Origin: Symsagittifera roscoffensis
Lineage: Eukaryota; Xenacoelomorpha; Acoela; Convolutidae
DNA: 64,000 nucleotides
NCBI RefSeq assembly: GCF_963678635.1
Contig: NC_087064.1
Location: 45,179,346 to 45,243,345, forward strand
Direction of reading: 5' to 3'
Positions 17,265-30,417 of the stretch are shown here, piece after piece. Under the pieces are notes generated by a model. It saw nothing but the letters and a program-made list of their open reading frames with translations. It was not told where the DNA came from and ran no database searches. Every line of letters starts with the position of its first letter. The first letter of the stretch is position 1. Position numbers and translations under genes: made by a program.

Positions 17265-20200
17265 TAATACCCCTCCGGATTGGCACAAATAGGACCCTTC
17301 CGGATTGATAGAATCTAGACCCCTCCGGATTTGGACCCCTCTGAGTTGGTTAATACAAGACCCCTCCGGATTTGGACCCCTCCGAATTAGCAACTATAAG
17401 ACCCCTCCGGATTCGGACCCCTCCTAACTTGAAAAATCTTTGACCCCTTCGGATTGGGAGCACTCCGGTTTGTAAAAGTGGCTTTTCGGAGATTTCCTTT
17501 TTTTTTTAACCTATACCCCTCCGGATACGTTCTCCGATGCAATTATGCTCTTTCAATTAACTGGGAAGGGTATGTACTACCTTCCTAGACCCTTCCGGAT
17601 TGAAGTTAAGCTTCTTATTTGACAATTCACACCAACGGTGAAGGGTCTTATCGCTGGCCTAACTTCGGCTCGATTAAGCTTTTGCTGTGCCTTTAGCCCT
17701 CCCTTTTGGTCTAGAACGGCCTAAAGTTACTTTATTCAACCGCTATTACCTTTTGGTAGGGGTCTAAGGGTTTTTCAGAAAAATCTATGAAACGTGAAGG
17801 GTGTACACCTCCGGATTTGTGTAATTTGCTAAGAACAATCTCAAAAAATTTTCTCGCTCGCTTTTTCGAGTAATTCTCTTTCCTACTAGTAAGTTAAGCT
17901 AATTTCTGATCTAATGGTACCAAGATTAACCGGATCTGTCCAGTTGTCGAAAAGTTATTAGCCAAAACGTCTTTCTTGCAAACTCAAAAAATTTCTCACT
18001 TATAGGTTCCACCTAACTTTTTCCGCAATTCTGGTCCTTTCGTCCTAAAAATTATTGATCCGAGCTCAGAAGGCCTATACTCTTCTAGTTCAATGCAAAA
18101 GACCCGATCTAAAACGCTTTAGCAGAAAAAGTTTGCGAAAAACTATGCTACCTGGACCCCTCCGGATTGATGAATCCACCAAATCAAACACGCTTTGTTC
18201 GATTTCTCTGGAACGCGGAAGGCTTTCGGGTAGCGGGTTTTAAAACTCGTAGATTCACTAGTGGACGTTGTCCAAACAACTATTTTTACTGTCGTAACTC
18301 AAAAATTTCAAAAAATTTTCTAAATTTATAGTGTTCCGTTTTCTCAAAAATCACGAAATTTCAGTTTTCGGTACCAAAATAGTTCCAACCAGCTTCGAAC
18401 TTAACTTAACCGGTTCTATCTATTATGGTAGTGCAGTTACGATGTAACACACTAACTTAGCGCTTTTTTCCGTTTCAAAAAATATTGATATCTCAAAAAT
18501 CGCGACTTGTGGGGGGATCATAATATCGCAATTTTGACCCTAAAAACCGGTCTGTTTTCGCTGTTTTTCACTGAAACACGATATAAGACTATTAATATAG
18601 GCTATATAAATACTAATATTAGTAATACTATACCCCTCCGGGTTTCCTTAATATCCGAATTAAGGTGCTTAACTCGGATATTCGCAGTTCGGTGAAGGGT
18701 CACTACAGTGCAGCACTGTCGAGCCCCCCACAGATTACTATCTTAATTTTTGTACCAAAAGGGATACAAAACTTGTTAACGATACCCAACAGTCGATTGT
18801 TGTCGTCGTTGAGCCTCTTCTTGTTGCTCCTTGTACTGCTTGCCGGATCGGTCTTCACCCAAGACCCTTCCGAATTGAGCGCAAATCAGCTGACCCTTCC
18901 GGATTGAGCGCAATTTATCATTAACGTGCTTAAATGCTCAAATAACCCTACAGTACAAGCCTCACAAACGGCTACAAAACTGATCGTAACGATCCTGACT
19001 GATATAAATGCCTGTAACAACAATATATCTATCAACAACAAACGGGGGGGTTGGATCACATCTTGTCTGGGGGGATGATTTCTACTGATTTTCTACTTTT
19101 TTACTGTTTTTGGTTTTTTCGGCAATTTTTTATGTTTTTTTGTTTTTCTTGGCTACTATACTACTTTTTGTTTGGTTTTACTTATATCTTTAAGTGATTT
19201 TGGTCACGGATCACTCAGGAAATGACGGGACCGCGAATCACCCCACCCTTCCTGGTTCGTGAATTTTCGGTCTTAACTAGGTTAAAAAACTATTCACGGT
19301 AATCCGGAAGGCTTCCGCGTTCCGAACTACCCTTCCGCCCCGGCGGTTTAGGCCTATTAAGGGCGTTAATGTGAGCATCCGCTCGGCGCGGAGTGCTTGT
19401 TAACGGTTCTGCCGGTCATGATGTTAAAAAAGAATAACACCCAGGAGCGCCATAAAAACATTTATGTAACATTCGCCCGGAAGATACATATCGACGGATA
19501 ACAAAACTAAGTCTTAAGACGACTGGCTAACGTCCAAACAGAGCTTTGCATGCTTTTCACCGTCTCTACCAAGCCAGTACTTTTCGGTGGTCTTTCTAAC
19601 ATCGGGTCGACAAAAACGTTACTGCTCTCCGGCTTCGACCAGAACGCTCAAATTAACTTAATTACATGCAACTAGTGAGCTCATGGCTGGGTCTCAGTAT
19701 CCCCAGACCACGAGGTCACTCCTAAAAACAGGGCTACTACTTATTATATTACTATTGTTTTTGTTCAGTAGATAAAAATCATCATCTCCATCGAAGATGG
19801 ATCAACCCTCTCCCCCCCAACTCCTAGCACCTCATCCTTGTCAAAACTAATCCAAATATCAATTAAATTCAAGTCAGGACATGACAGGATGCTAAAAGTT
19901 TACGTGGCAGGATAAAAGTTTCAGTTCCTTTACCCTTCCGGATTGACGAATCCGCTAAATCAAGCTCGTTAATCTTGATTTCCTCCTATTCCGGAAGGCT
20001 GTCTCTTACCCTTCACCGTTGTTCGCAACGGCCTTGCAACTATTGTAGCAGCACAATAGTTGCAACTCGGAGTGTTCTTCTGTTACTCTGTAACTCGTTG
20101 TTGTTTTCCGATCTCAATTTCGTTGTTGTTGCTAGCGCAGCTAATGTTGTTCTCTTTTTCTTTCTCGTTTTAGTCAAAATGGCCGTTTCTGACGTTTCTC

Positions 20201-20330
20201 AGAAATATGACGTCATAATTCGACTTTGTGAAATTTAAAAATACTAGAATATTCCAGCCCTCACCGTTTGGCCAATCGTTCCAATAACGTTCTTAGTTCT
20301 TAATAATCATCAATCCGGAAGGCCTACTGC
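17265..20330. repeat. Non-coding block with dispersed ACCCYTCCGGATTG motifs
   Basis: At least 18 copies of a 14-base motif close to ACCCCTCCGGATTG are spread over 3 kb. They are dense at 17265-17460 (about every 16-40 bp) and sparse later (17588, 18154, 18630, 18862, 18892, 19930). Reverse-complement copies (CAATCCGGAAGG) appear near 19303, 19990 and 20310. Two longer related units lie at about 18157-18230 and 19934-19995. No coding frame is supported. The block may be the LTR/leader of element A or an independent satellite-like repeat. Confidence 0.7.
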
Positions 20331-21215
20331 TAAAAATTTGAAGTCTGCATAAATTGCATTTTGGCCATTCTGGTCGAATGCCACATAAAAGGACCACACA
20401 GTCGTTTTACAACCTATCTTTTTTTCCGTCAATATGTACTTCCGGACGAATGTTACATGTTCCTGCCCTCACAAATCAGAGATCATCTTCTGCTCTTATT
20501 CCTACTATTTGAGAGCTACAACACCTCTACAGGACCGATCAGAAGCCACCAGACGGTTCGACGCTCGCCGCATGTGCTGTTGGTATGCATATCTTTCGGG
20601 GTTTAACGAGAGCAGACCACCTAGCCACCAGTAGGATTAGTGCGGGGTCGGTTTGTAACCTGCTACGAGAGCCGCTGAAGCGGATGAGCGAAATAAATGA
20701 TAAGTTCTAAGACTTAGTAGATGATGGATACCGCTAGCTTTCAACGCTAGCTTTTGAGATTCAGGGAGCGGCCAGACACCACACGGATTTTTTTTGAACT
20801 AGCTTTGTAAGAATATATTTTCACGTTTCGAGTTGCGTGTTTTTACTGTAGAAACGTAACCCGTATCCAGTTTAATTTTAAACACATCAACACTAATCAT
20901 CTAATTTTTATCTCCCATTATCTTTTCCATATCTAGAAAATTCCAAGGGTTTTGACTGCAATATGTGATGAACGGACTCCTGACTGTAACCTCGGTTACT
21001 ATGATACTTTTAACCTTCTGGCCAAGCATTTTATTTACTGCATACCGTAAAAATAATTTCATCCCGTTTACAGAGTTTCGAGTCGATCTTAGACAAGCTC
21101 ATCTCTTACAATACAAGACTGCTTCCAGAATATTGCTAGACTGCTACGTGAAGCTCTTTATGTTTTTCCCAGTTTAATCGAATTCCTTTCAGAAAGTATA
21201 ATGTAATATTACAGC
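20331..21215. other. Intergenic stretch with two small hairpins, upstream of the REEP gene
   Basis: No convincing gene lies here. Two perfect short stems are visible: CCGC-tgaa-GCGG at 20672-20683 and GCTAGC-tttcaac-GCTAGC at 20733-20751. The REEP promoter should fall in the right part of this stretch, but I cannot point to a TATA box or initiator with confidence. Confidence 0.4.
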
Positions 21216-23601
21216 ATGTTTTCGCAGCTTGTTTCACGAATCATAATGTAAGCGAATGTTTTGTAATTCAATTTATTATGTTTTGTCTAACAATGTGTTC
21301 CGAAAATGGAGGAACTGTGTATTCAGGTGTGTTATAGTTTTTCCACGAAAAATCAGGTACCACAAATAATCATCGGAATGGTTCGAGTGATATATCATAT
21401 TAAAGACCTTTCAGTAGTGATTCATAAAGTTTTCCCAATGTCGAGAAAAAATTAGGAGATTATTAAAATTTGTCTAATTCTGAGCAAGTTACGCTCGTTT
21501 CAGGGAAATTTACTGTTTTTAGAGGTTTGGCATAAAAAACTTTGATTTTACCATAGAGAAAAGTAATAGTAATTTTCGACCGTTCATTTAGCGCTTTTTT
21601 GGCAAAATAGTTCTCTAAAAAACTTTAAAAAATATTTTGCAAAAAGTTTAATTTATTAATTTGTTGAAGACAAATGTCGATCATGCCTAATTCACTAATT
21701 ATCTACGTGATCGTGTAGTTCTCGAATAACACCACTGACTTAAAACGACAGTTGCTGTTTTTTTAATCATTTTGGTCGGAACATTCTGTGCTACTCGCAC
21801 TACAATTGGCTATCCTTGTATATGTTTTAGTTTGGTGCTTGGTAATCTGTACCCCGCATATGCCTCATTCAAAGCGGTCAAATCAAAGAACGCCAGGGAA
21901 TATGTGAGTAAACGAATGTAGTTTTTGAGATACAATTTGATTTTTATCACTACAAAGTCTGCAGAAAAATTTGATCAGGCATTGCGTCATCTGGTAAATT
22001 AAAACAGTTCTGTACAGTTATAGTTTAAGCTGATAATTTATTTTTTGTTCAGCTGAATAAAAATTTTCCATATTCAGGCAAGATGGATGATGTACTGGAT
22101 TGTGTTCGCCATTTTTGCAGTTCTAGAAAATTTCACAGACATATTTTTGTCTTGGTACGTTTGGTTTCCGAAAACTATTAGTTTTTTTTAAACGATTATT
22201 TTTTTCCGCCCAACGCTTTCTTTTAGGTTTCCGTTCTACTACGAGTTGAAGATTTTATTTGTAGTTTGGCTTCTTTTGCCAACCTTCAAAGGATCCAGTT
22301 TCATCTACCGAAAGTTGCTCCATCCGTATCTCGTGAAAAATGAACAGGTAACACTGTTGTAAATTTATTTGCTGTCACTTAAGAAACATAATTTTAGCTG
22401 TTTTAGGAAATTGATCAATACATTGAGCGATCGAAAGAGTTGGGCTCGCAAGCACTCGTAACTCTGGGGAAACAAGGCATTGATGTTGCTCAGCGCACGA
22501 TTGCACAAAAAGGCGTAAGTGCTTTCTTAAATTCCATTCAATAAAAACTGCCGGCAGTTGCAAGATGTTTACAATATTTTCAGCCTGTGTGGCGAAGTGT
22601 ATCAGCGCAATATTTGGATCAAATCATGTCAAACAGAGATATCGACTACAACGCAGAGGATCAGACAGACTCTAGTGAGGTTATCTCACAGAGAGTCGCA
22701 AGTAGGGTGCCGTCGAAGCAGCGTGCTATACCCTCCTCCACTGCTAGAGATCAGCAGCCTCAAATTAGACACAGAACTAACTCCCAGGGTATGTAGCATT
22801 GTTCAACGAACTGATGTTTATTCGTTAACGGCTCAAAAAAGCTTAAAGATAACGTTGATAACAATTTGTACTTTGTACATGCGAAGTTAATTTTCAGACA
22901 TCTTAATTTAGTATGCATTTTCCTTTAAAACATTCTCAAAATTTGCTTCAGGTGCTAGGTAAATAAGGCGACATGACATTTAGACGCCCATTTAGAACAT
23001 TTAAAATGAATGGTTTCAAGCGGTGTATGGTTCGCAGGAATAAAAATGGAGAATGGCGTGTAGTGTCGTCTTAAAGTCCCATCAAAAATGATTGTCACTT
23101 TAAAAGCTGCCCGCTTATTTGCCGGACACCATTTGATTCACTGCATTAATAGACTGCTTGAGTGTGGTTATTCTACTCCATTTTTGTAAAATAGCCAAAG
23201 CAACAAGCTACTTTGAAGCGAAATTTCTGTTACAATTATATTAGTGTAGCGTCACTTTTTATTTAACTACTAGTTTTGTTACAAAAAATTCTTAATGTTT
23301 TAAAACTGGTGTATAATCGATCCTTTCAGCTGGCAATACTCTAAAGGATTCAACCAGTCCAGAGTTTTCTCGCGGCTTGGAACCGCTCGATGAAAACTAT
23401 ATTTGCTCTTCTGAATTTGACAAATATCAAGCATCGAGAGAAATTACTCAAGAAGTTGGTTATGTAGACTTTCCTCCATCAAACGATATTTCAGTCGAAT
23501 CACAACCTGGAGTTACAGATACATACCTAAACACACTGACAGATTCGGTTTATAATACTTGGGCTTATTACTTCCCAGCGAAAACTACCAAAACTGAATG
23601 A
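21216..23601 (+). CDS. REEP1-4-like receptor expression-enhancing protein, isoform with 3' end A
   Basis: Seven spliced exons: 21216-21247, 21831-21903, 22078-22154, 22227-22347, 22407-22514, 22584-22788 and 23330-23601. Every junction has GT/AG and the frame is kept throughout. The protein starts [10 protein letters not shown] and continues through [34 protein letters not shown], and [13 protein letters not shown], which are hallmarks of the TB2/DP1/HVA22 domain. The family forms hydrophobic hairpins in tubular ER and shapes ER membrane; REEP1-4 members also bind microtubules. The helix after the domain ([17 protein letters not shown]) fits REEP1-4 rather than REEP5-6. The tail after residue ~140 is Ser/Gln-rich and unlike known members. 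End A adds about 90 residues and ends at TGA 23599-23601. Introns are 59-583 bp. Confidence 0.85.
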
Positions 23602-24060
23602 ACAGGAGAGCAAACAAGCAGCTGCCGCGACTAGAAAACTGTTAATTAGCGAGTGACTGTTATTAGTGAAACTGTAGCTTAGGTAAATAATTGATGATGG
23701 AACTGGCCTCTGAACATATAGTCAATTTACATCAACTTGTTTACTGTGTTCACAGCCAAATGTTTTTCATGACTCCAAACTGTTACCTCCGCGAGATACT
23801 CTAGCAAAGCACATAGAAGTCGTTGCGTTTTTGAATTTAGTGTTAAGAAGTTGAATTATTGCACATTGACGAGTGTTCGAGGGTGTTTTTGGAACTGTTT
23901 TGATGTAATTGGAATTATACAATCATATCTAAACATAGAAATGTGAGCTCGTAAATTTAGATGCGTATTGTTCTTTTGAGAGGGCGTGAAATAGAAAAAA
24001 AACATTGTGCACGAAATTTGACAACATAATGCGAGATCATGGTGTAAATTCTCATTTCAG

Positions 24061-24563
24061 CTTCAAACCCACTGCCTACTATCCCAGATGAGGATAAGAT
24101 ATCCTCTTCTGTCCCCACGTACTCTAAGTCGAGGTTTGTCCCCCCACCTAGCTCCTCCCAACCTCCCTCTCGACTCACTTTTTCAACTATGAGTCAACTA
24201 GAACATGATGATAACATTAACTCGTCTGGCGCATCTTCGTACACTTTTCTCTCTTCCAATGAAAAACCTGACACCAGTAGTCCTACCAAGCGTCACCAAT
24301 CATTCTCGAGCTCATATTCGAGAAGGTCAAGAGGTGACCCCGGAGGGACCTCTAAATTCGACCAAGCCTCTGGGTCGATGACCGATCAGGTAGATCAAAT
24401 GTCGCCAGGCGGCTCAAGGCAAGCAGGGACTTTCTTTGCCCGGAATTTTGAACGAATGCGCGGAAAATTTGAAAGTATCTTTCCAAAAATCACTAGGTTT
24501 TTGTCTAATGTCATGATACGTTTCGAACGTCAAAATAACGTGCTCGCGAGAATAATATGCTAA
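24061..24563 (+). CDS. Alternative last exon (3' end B) of the REEP gene
   Basis: Preceded by a good acceptor (ctcatttcag) and open from 24061 to TAA 24561-24563. It accepts phase 1, the phase left by the exon ending at 22788, so it can replace exon 23330-23601. It adds ~168 residues, Ser/Pro/Thr-rich (PPPSSSQPPS), then a short helix-prone end (RNFERMRGKFESIF). No donor is needed, as it has its own stop. This is inferred from splice signals and reading frame; transcript data would decide. Confidence 0.55.
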
Positions 24564-27170
24564 CTTAAATTAACTGCTTGATGCTTAACTCACTTTGTTA
24601 ACTCAAACCAACTGATTTTGTGTTACTTTAGAGAGCTAGTCAGGTAAAATTTCTGTTATATAACAAATACTGAAGAGGTTTAAGTTATTCTTGAAGTTCT
24701 GGTTATGGAGCACGACAGCTTTTTTCAGTCGGGACTTAGGAAAATAAAAATGGCTAGTTTCGGTTGCCATTTGTTGAAAGGAGATATACAAGCTACGCTA
24801 TAGTCCTCACTTTTTTTTAGCCCACTCATGTTCCCTAATTTGGGTATTTACCCCTCACGAAGCAGAGTTACTGCCTTGCAATTATGTACAGCTGATTTTA
24901 ATACAATGGTGAGAGCAACTGCGTATAATCGATAACTAGATTTTTTTTGATCCGGCCACTTAAAGTTGGGAGCAAATTTGTCACCGGGTGTGCTTCAGTT
25001 TTTTTCTCGTTTTACTTTCCACGCAAAATCAGGTTTTTTAATATGTCGAAATATTCTGTGCTACTTGCATAGCATTCGTTTATTCTTGTTCTTTTCAGAA
25101 ATTTTGTTTACGAACAAGAGTTAAGAAATGCAATTAATGCAACTGAGATTACCGTTGTGCACAGTGCTACTCTAGATGGTATAGCCCTATGTAAAGCACT
25201 TGAATGTAGTAACAGCTTTTTTCGCAGTCTGAAAATTTGGGCGACTATCTTAGCTAATAAGGTTTCGGGGTGATATGTTACAATAGGTGGTAATTTTGAG
25301 AACTTAAATTTGAGAACTATAATGCAAAATATAGTCATTTCTTTTTCAATGAATTATAAATGCTGCTAATATAGTTTTTGTGAATACATTACTCTGCCAG
25401 ATACAATAATATTCAAAAACTCAAATTTTACATTTATTCGCCAAAAAATTGGGTTTTGAAATAAAGATATACACTGTGCGAACTATAACAAAAAGCGATC
25501 CAGCTATTTAACTTGAACATGCCACCTTATCCACTATATCACCGGTTGCGGTTTGAGTTTTTTCGGCTCAATTGCCGCAAGCTGTTTAATGTTCTCTAGG
25601 CGCGCTATTATTAATGTTGCCTTAATAGGATAATGTTATATCAGTTAAATCATGAGAATTAAGGCAAAAATTTGGGCTTTGTTTTTTGCTCAAATGTTAG
25701 TATAATTGATCTTTTGATCTGAGGAAGTTCCTCAGTTTTTGGTTCCTTGTTTTGAGTTCTTTTTTTTCAAGGCAACGTTCTAGTTAAAATACGGAGGCAA
25801 AATTGTTTGTTTTTGCTAGTTAAAATACGGGGCCAAAAGTGCAATTTAAAAAGCGTTATTCTTAAATGGTTTGATTTAAGACAAAACTTGTTTAGAATTT
25901 CAGCAGAATTAATTTGGTGCAATTTATCTTGCGAAATTCGGGTCAAAAGTGTAACCCAAAAAACCAACATTTTCGTCTTTTTTTAGTCAGTCAAAAATTA
26001 CACCAAACATTTTAGTTTAATTGCCGACAAGATTATATCAAAGTGAGCCTCTTTTATCGCTCAAAAAGTTATCATTTCCAATAATTGCCGAAACAAGTCC
26101 AAAATTTGTTTTCAAAAGGAAAGTTGGTCTTTTATATAGTAAAATTGACATTTTTTGGCTATCAAAAATACAGTTAAAGAAACAAAACAGACGATTATAT
26201 TCTGTTTAAATTGTTTTGAGTTTTATGAGATTCTCTCTTGGATTTATTTTTGGTCAATGCCGAAAATGCTCGATTTTTGGGGTTAAATGTCGGACCCTAA
26301 TTTCGCAAAATAAATTGCGCCACATCAAATTTTCTGAAATTCGAAGCAAGTTTTGTCTTCATTGTTTTTGTCTTAAATCAACCAAATTTGAGAAAATCGC
26401 GTTTTTTATTTCATGTTTAATTCGTTTTGTCCAGACATTTTAAATCAGCTTTGTAGCATGTGTGGAAGTATGAGTATGTCTGGAAGTGTGACGGTCCATT
26501 ACGTATGCGTATAATTTTTCAAGTAAATCCTTTCGTGTCTGCGCGACAATTAGTGCTCGGTTCAAACCAATTTAGGTTGGGTGGATGGCTGATCTTTACT
26601 TCTATGATCAGCAATGAGGAGTTTTTTCCGAAATTTTGACTCACTATGAATAATTATCAAAAATTATAGGCTACACTAAGCTTATAAATAATAAGTATTC
26701 TGTTTGTGGCAACTGATTTGTCTTTAAATTGGCAGTTCCTGTGTTCGATCTCACAAAGCTGAGTTTCACTACTCTATTTTTTCCTAGCTTATGTTTGTAA
26801 ATTTTTGGATTTTGCTTAGATTTTAGCTAAAGCTCTGTTTATAGTATATTATTTGTGTTTTTCTTTGTTTTTCACGTACCGTTACAAACGTCATTGTCTT
26901 ATCTATTCGTGAGCCAGATTTAATGAGTAAAGTTGTTGTTGTTTTCAAATTTTAGACGTTTTTCGCCAATTTTTTTGAGATGATAAGCTTCTTATTTTTG
27001 TTGAGCTAAAAAAAGAGGCTCACTTTGATTTTTTAACCAATTGTTTTGGGGTAATTTTGGTAGACTATAAAAAGCCGAAAGTGCTCGTTTTTTTAGTTAA
27101 ATTTTGCACCAAATTAATTCTGCTTAAAGTTTCGGCAAGTTTTGTCTTCATTGTTTTTTTCATCTTAAGT

Positions 27171-27527
27171 AAAACAGGTAAAACAAAGATTTTAACGGTA
27201 CGTGAAATATTAAGAAAAAACACAAATAACACACCTTGACCCTTCCAGACAAACTTATACTTCCACACATGCTACAGTGCTGATTTAAAATATCCTGACA
27301 CAACGAAAAAAAAAGACTTGAAATTTAAAACGCGCTTTTCTAAAGTTGGGTTAACTTTAGAAAAGAGCGTTTTGAATTTCAAGTTTTTTTTTCGTTGTGT
27401 CAGGATATTTTAAATCAGCACTGTAGCATGTGTGGAAGTATAAGTTTGTCTGGAAGGGTCAAGGTGTGTTATTTGTATTTTTTCTTAATATTTCACGTAC
27501 CGTTAAAAATTTTGTTTTACCTGTTTG
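27171..27527. repeat. Foldback element with ~176-bp inverted arms
   Basis: Left arm ~27171-27347 and right arm ~27353-27527 are near-perfect reverse complements around a 5-bp centre. For example, ctaaagtt at 27340-27347 pairs with aactttag at 27353-27360, and the outer aaaacaggtaaaacaaa pairs with tttgttttacctgttt. Single-arm relatives occur near 26430-26520 and 28600-28690, so it is a repeat family. It would form a long hairpin if transcribed in the REEP intron. Confidence 0.85.
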
Positions 27528-27589
27528 AATTAGCGAGTAAATGTATTTTAAACCAGGAAAAACGTAAATGCTTTTTCAAGTAGTGAGTA

Positions 27590-30120
27590 CTCTTAATAGG
27601 TCGTGCTGTTTTTCTTTTAGGAAAAAGTCTTAAAATTTGTTCACGCTCAATTATGATTTTTCTTGGTTTGACTTGTGGTTCAGTGCATTTCCATTGTTAA
27701 AAGGATGGCAAACTCCAATATCGAACAGTAGAAGTGTAAAGGTCACGAAAAACGTGATCGACTTCAATTTCGAAAATGGAAATGAATTATCAGGTTTTCC
27801 AGCAAAATAAAAGTTTCACCTGTTGATACAGTTTTCTCAAATTGGGTTTATTTTAACAAAAAAGTATCCATCATAAATTGTTCTACAAATTTAAAGAGCT
27901 TTAAGGCCATCTATTTTTTTTCTTCGAAATTCAAAAGTTGAATATTTTTGAAAAACCAGTTGTTTTTTTTTCAGTTTTCTTGCGTTCATCACTCTTTTCC
28001 AACTGTTTTTACAATTCGAGTTAAATAAATGTCGGATTGGTTGTCGACTTGTTCTGCAATTTTTTTTATGGAGCATAAAGGTTGGTATGAGTCGATGAAC
28101 ATAGTGGAGATTCCTATATAGATCTCGATAATTGTTTTTTAGGAAGTTTTGCTCAGACTCAATTTTTTTTCTCGCGGCTTGTCTTTAATTTTTAAAAATT
28201 TCAGTTCCTTCGTTAAAAGAAAGGCAATTTACACTATCGAACAGCAACAGTGTGAAATTCACCAAAAACATGATCAACTTCTAGTTTCGAAAGTAGATTT
28301 CAATTTTCAGACTGTGTTAGAAATTTAGAGACTTTTAAGGGTATCTGTAGTATAAAATGTTATATCAGTTAATTCGTGAGCATTTTACGTAAAAATTTGT
28401 GCACTTTTTGCTGATAGTTTGAAAGTTTTTCGTTTGAAGTTCCTTCAGTTTTTGGCTTCTTGTTTTGATTTTTCTTTTTTTCCAACGCAAGGCTCTAGTT
28501 AAAATACATGGGGAATATCTCGTTTTTGATATATTTTTAGTGCTGAATTTTGTCTGTTACTTTTTACACGACATCCGATTAAATAAAGTGCATTCATTGC
28601 GGCTTGGTATACAGTGTTGATATGAATTATCCTGACAAAACGAACAAAACTTGAATTTAAAACGCGTTTTTCTCAAGTTGGGTTGACCGTAAACTAAAAA
28701 AGATGAAGACAAAACTTGCTGAAAATATCCGCGGAAATAATCTGGTGCAATTTGTTTAGCGAATTTCGGGCCTCGCCTTGGTGGCGTCCTTGGTATATTT
28801 CAAAGAATTGGAAAATTAATTGCAACTGTAGAATTGGTAGAAATTGAGTTAGTTTTCAAGCGACTGTCGCGCAGATACGAAGACGTGGGGCATAATAAAA
28901 ATAATTTCTGATGACTTTTTTCATCTCATTTTTTTGCCCTATAAGAGCTACTTTTTGCTGTTTTCTCGATTCTTTACGAAGTAAAGCTTCGCATCTGCAG
29001 TAAAATTTCTGGTCTTTTTCACAATTTAGTGCTGTTCTAATTTGTAGGGGCTTGAGTAATTAACTCGCGCTAAATTCTGCGCCGTTAGAAAGTAAACCAC
29101 CGAATTTTTTGAGTCAATGAACGTAGTGAAGACTAATACAGCTCGTGATGTTTTTTTTGTTTATGATTCCGGATTTTTTTCAAATAATTTCCTTCATTTC
29201 CCATTCTTTTTTTCTTTGCTTGCGTTCATTGACTCTTTTTCAACTGTCTGAAGGCTATGTTTTCATATTTAATTCTGAAAACGTTATAGTTTTCCGAAGT
29301 GCTTAACTGGACTTTTACCGCTTTATTGTTTCTGCCGAATTGCTGTCGTGTTAACTTCCATTGAGTTCTAAAATTTTTTATTTCATACTCTTTGATTCAA
29401 CCGGCAAGTTTCCGAAGTTTTTTTGCGAGCATTGGTCACTGTTTTTTAAATTTTTTTGTCCATTTTGTGAAAGAGGGATGGTTAAACTAATTTCTCCATT
29501 TTGCAGAAGAGGGATATTGAAGAAGAACCAAATTTGTTTCAGTTTTTTTTGTTGCACGAGATCAAGCAATTTTCCTGTTTGAATAGCTTGCTTCTTTATA
29601 ACTGCTAAACGCTTGGTCGAAAAAAGTAAAACATAATAGCTAGCTAATTATAAAACCTGTCTTAATATCGAAATTGCGTTGGAGTTTGCAGTTCAATTTT
29701 TAAGAGTCGATGAATGTATTAATGACTCTTTATACAGATCGCTATATTTTTTCAGGAAAATTCTTAAAAGTTGATCACGCTCAAAAGTTGGTTTTGACGG
29801 TTTAATTAATGTAAGTTCAATTACTTTGTTAAAAGGATTGAAAACTCTTTTTCGAAGAGCAAAGCGATAAAGTCACGAAATAAGTGATTGACATCTAATT
29901 TCGAAAGTAGATTTTAAATTTCAGATTTTTAGAATTCACAGAAAAATAGAAACTTTACCTATTGATCCAGTGTTCCTAAACTGAGTTAGTATTATCAAAA
30001 AAGTGTCGTTTATTAGTTTTTTGATTTTCAAAGAGCTTGTAGGCAATATATTTTCAACTTCGAATTAGGAAATTGAAATTGAACAGCACTTTTTTTGTTT
30101 CCTTGCGTTCATTGACTGTT
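27590..30120. repeat. Three diverged copies of a dispersed repeat
   Basis: The segment with GTTAAAAGGAT..., a CGAACAG/CGAAGAG core and ...TTTCGAAA(G)TAGATTT recurs at about 27695, 28215 and 29830. The flanking gagtcgatgaa...tagtgaagact type segments recur near 28085, 29118 and 29702. The copies share order but are poorly conserved, typical of an old non-coding repeat family. Confidence 0.6.
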
Positions 30121-30417
30121 TTCCAGATGTCTGTTGTCTATGTTTTTTAATAATCTTTTTTTGGAAAACAGTAGCAAAACAGAATCAACTGTTTTAAAAG
30201 AAATTTTTGTAAACCAGACAATTGCGGCTTGCTTGAGTTTATGTTTTCTCAGCATATTTTTTGCCAACGGAATTTGCAGCAACAGTTTTCTAGAGAGCTC
30301 GCTACCGCTTCGCAACTGCTGCTATTTTTGAGAAGCACTGACTCGTCCAATTTCTCAGACGTTGATAGTGGACAAGTATAACCCTAAGGCAGTTTATAGT
30401 TTCTGTATTTGTATCGA

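Noticed and set aside
20672-20700. Hammerhead-like string (gcggatgagcgaaa)
   Set aside because: The core base order differs from CUGANGA and there is no stem II between the two conserved parts.
20965-21177. Hydrophobic 70-codon plus-strand frame as the first REEP exon
   Set aside because: It does not join in frame to the next exon. The short exon at 21216-21247 does, and gives the typical REEP N-terminus.
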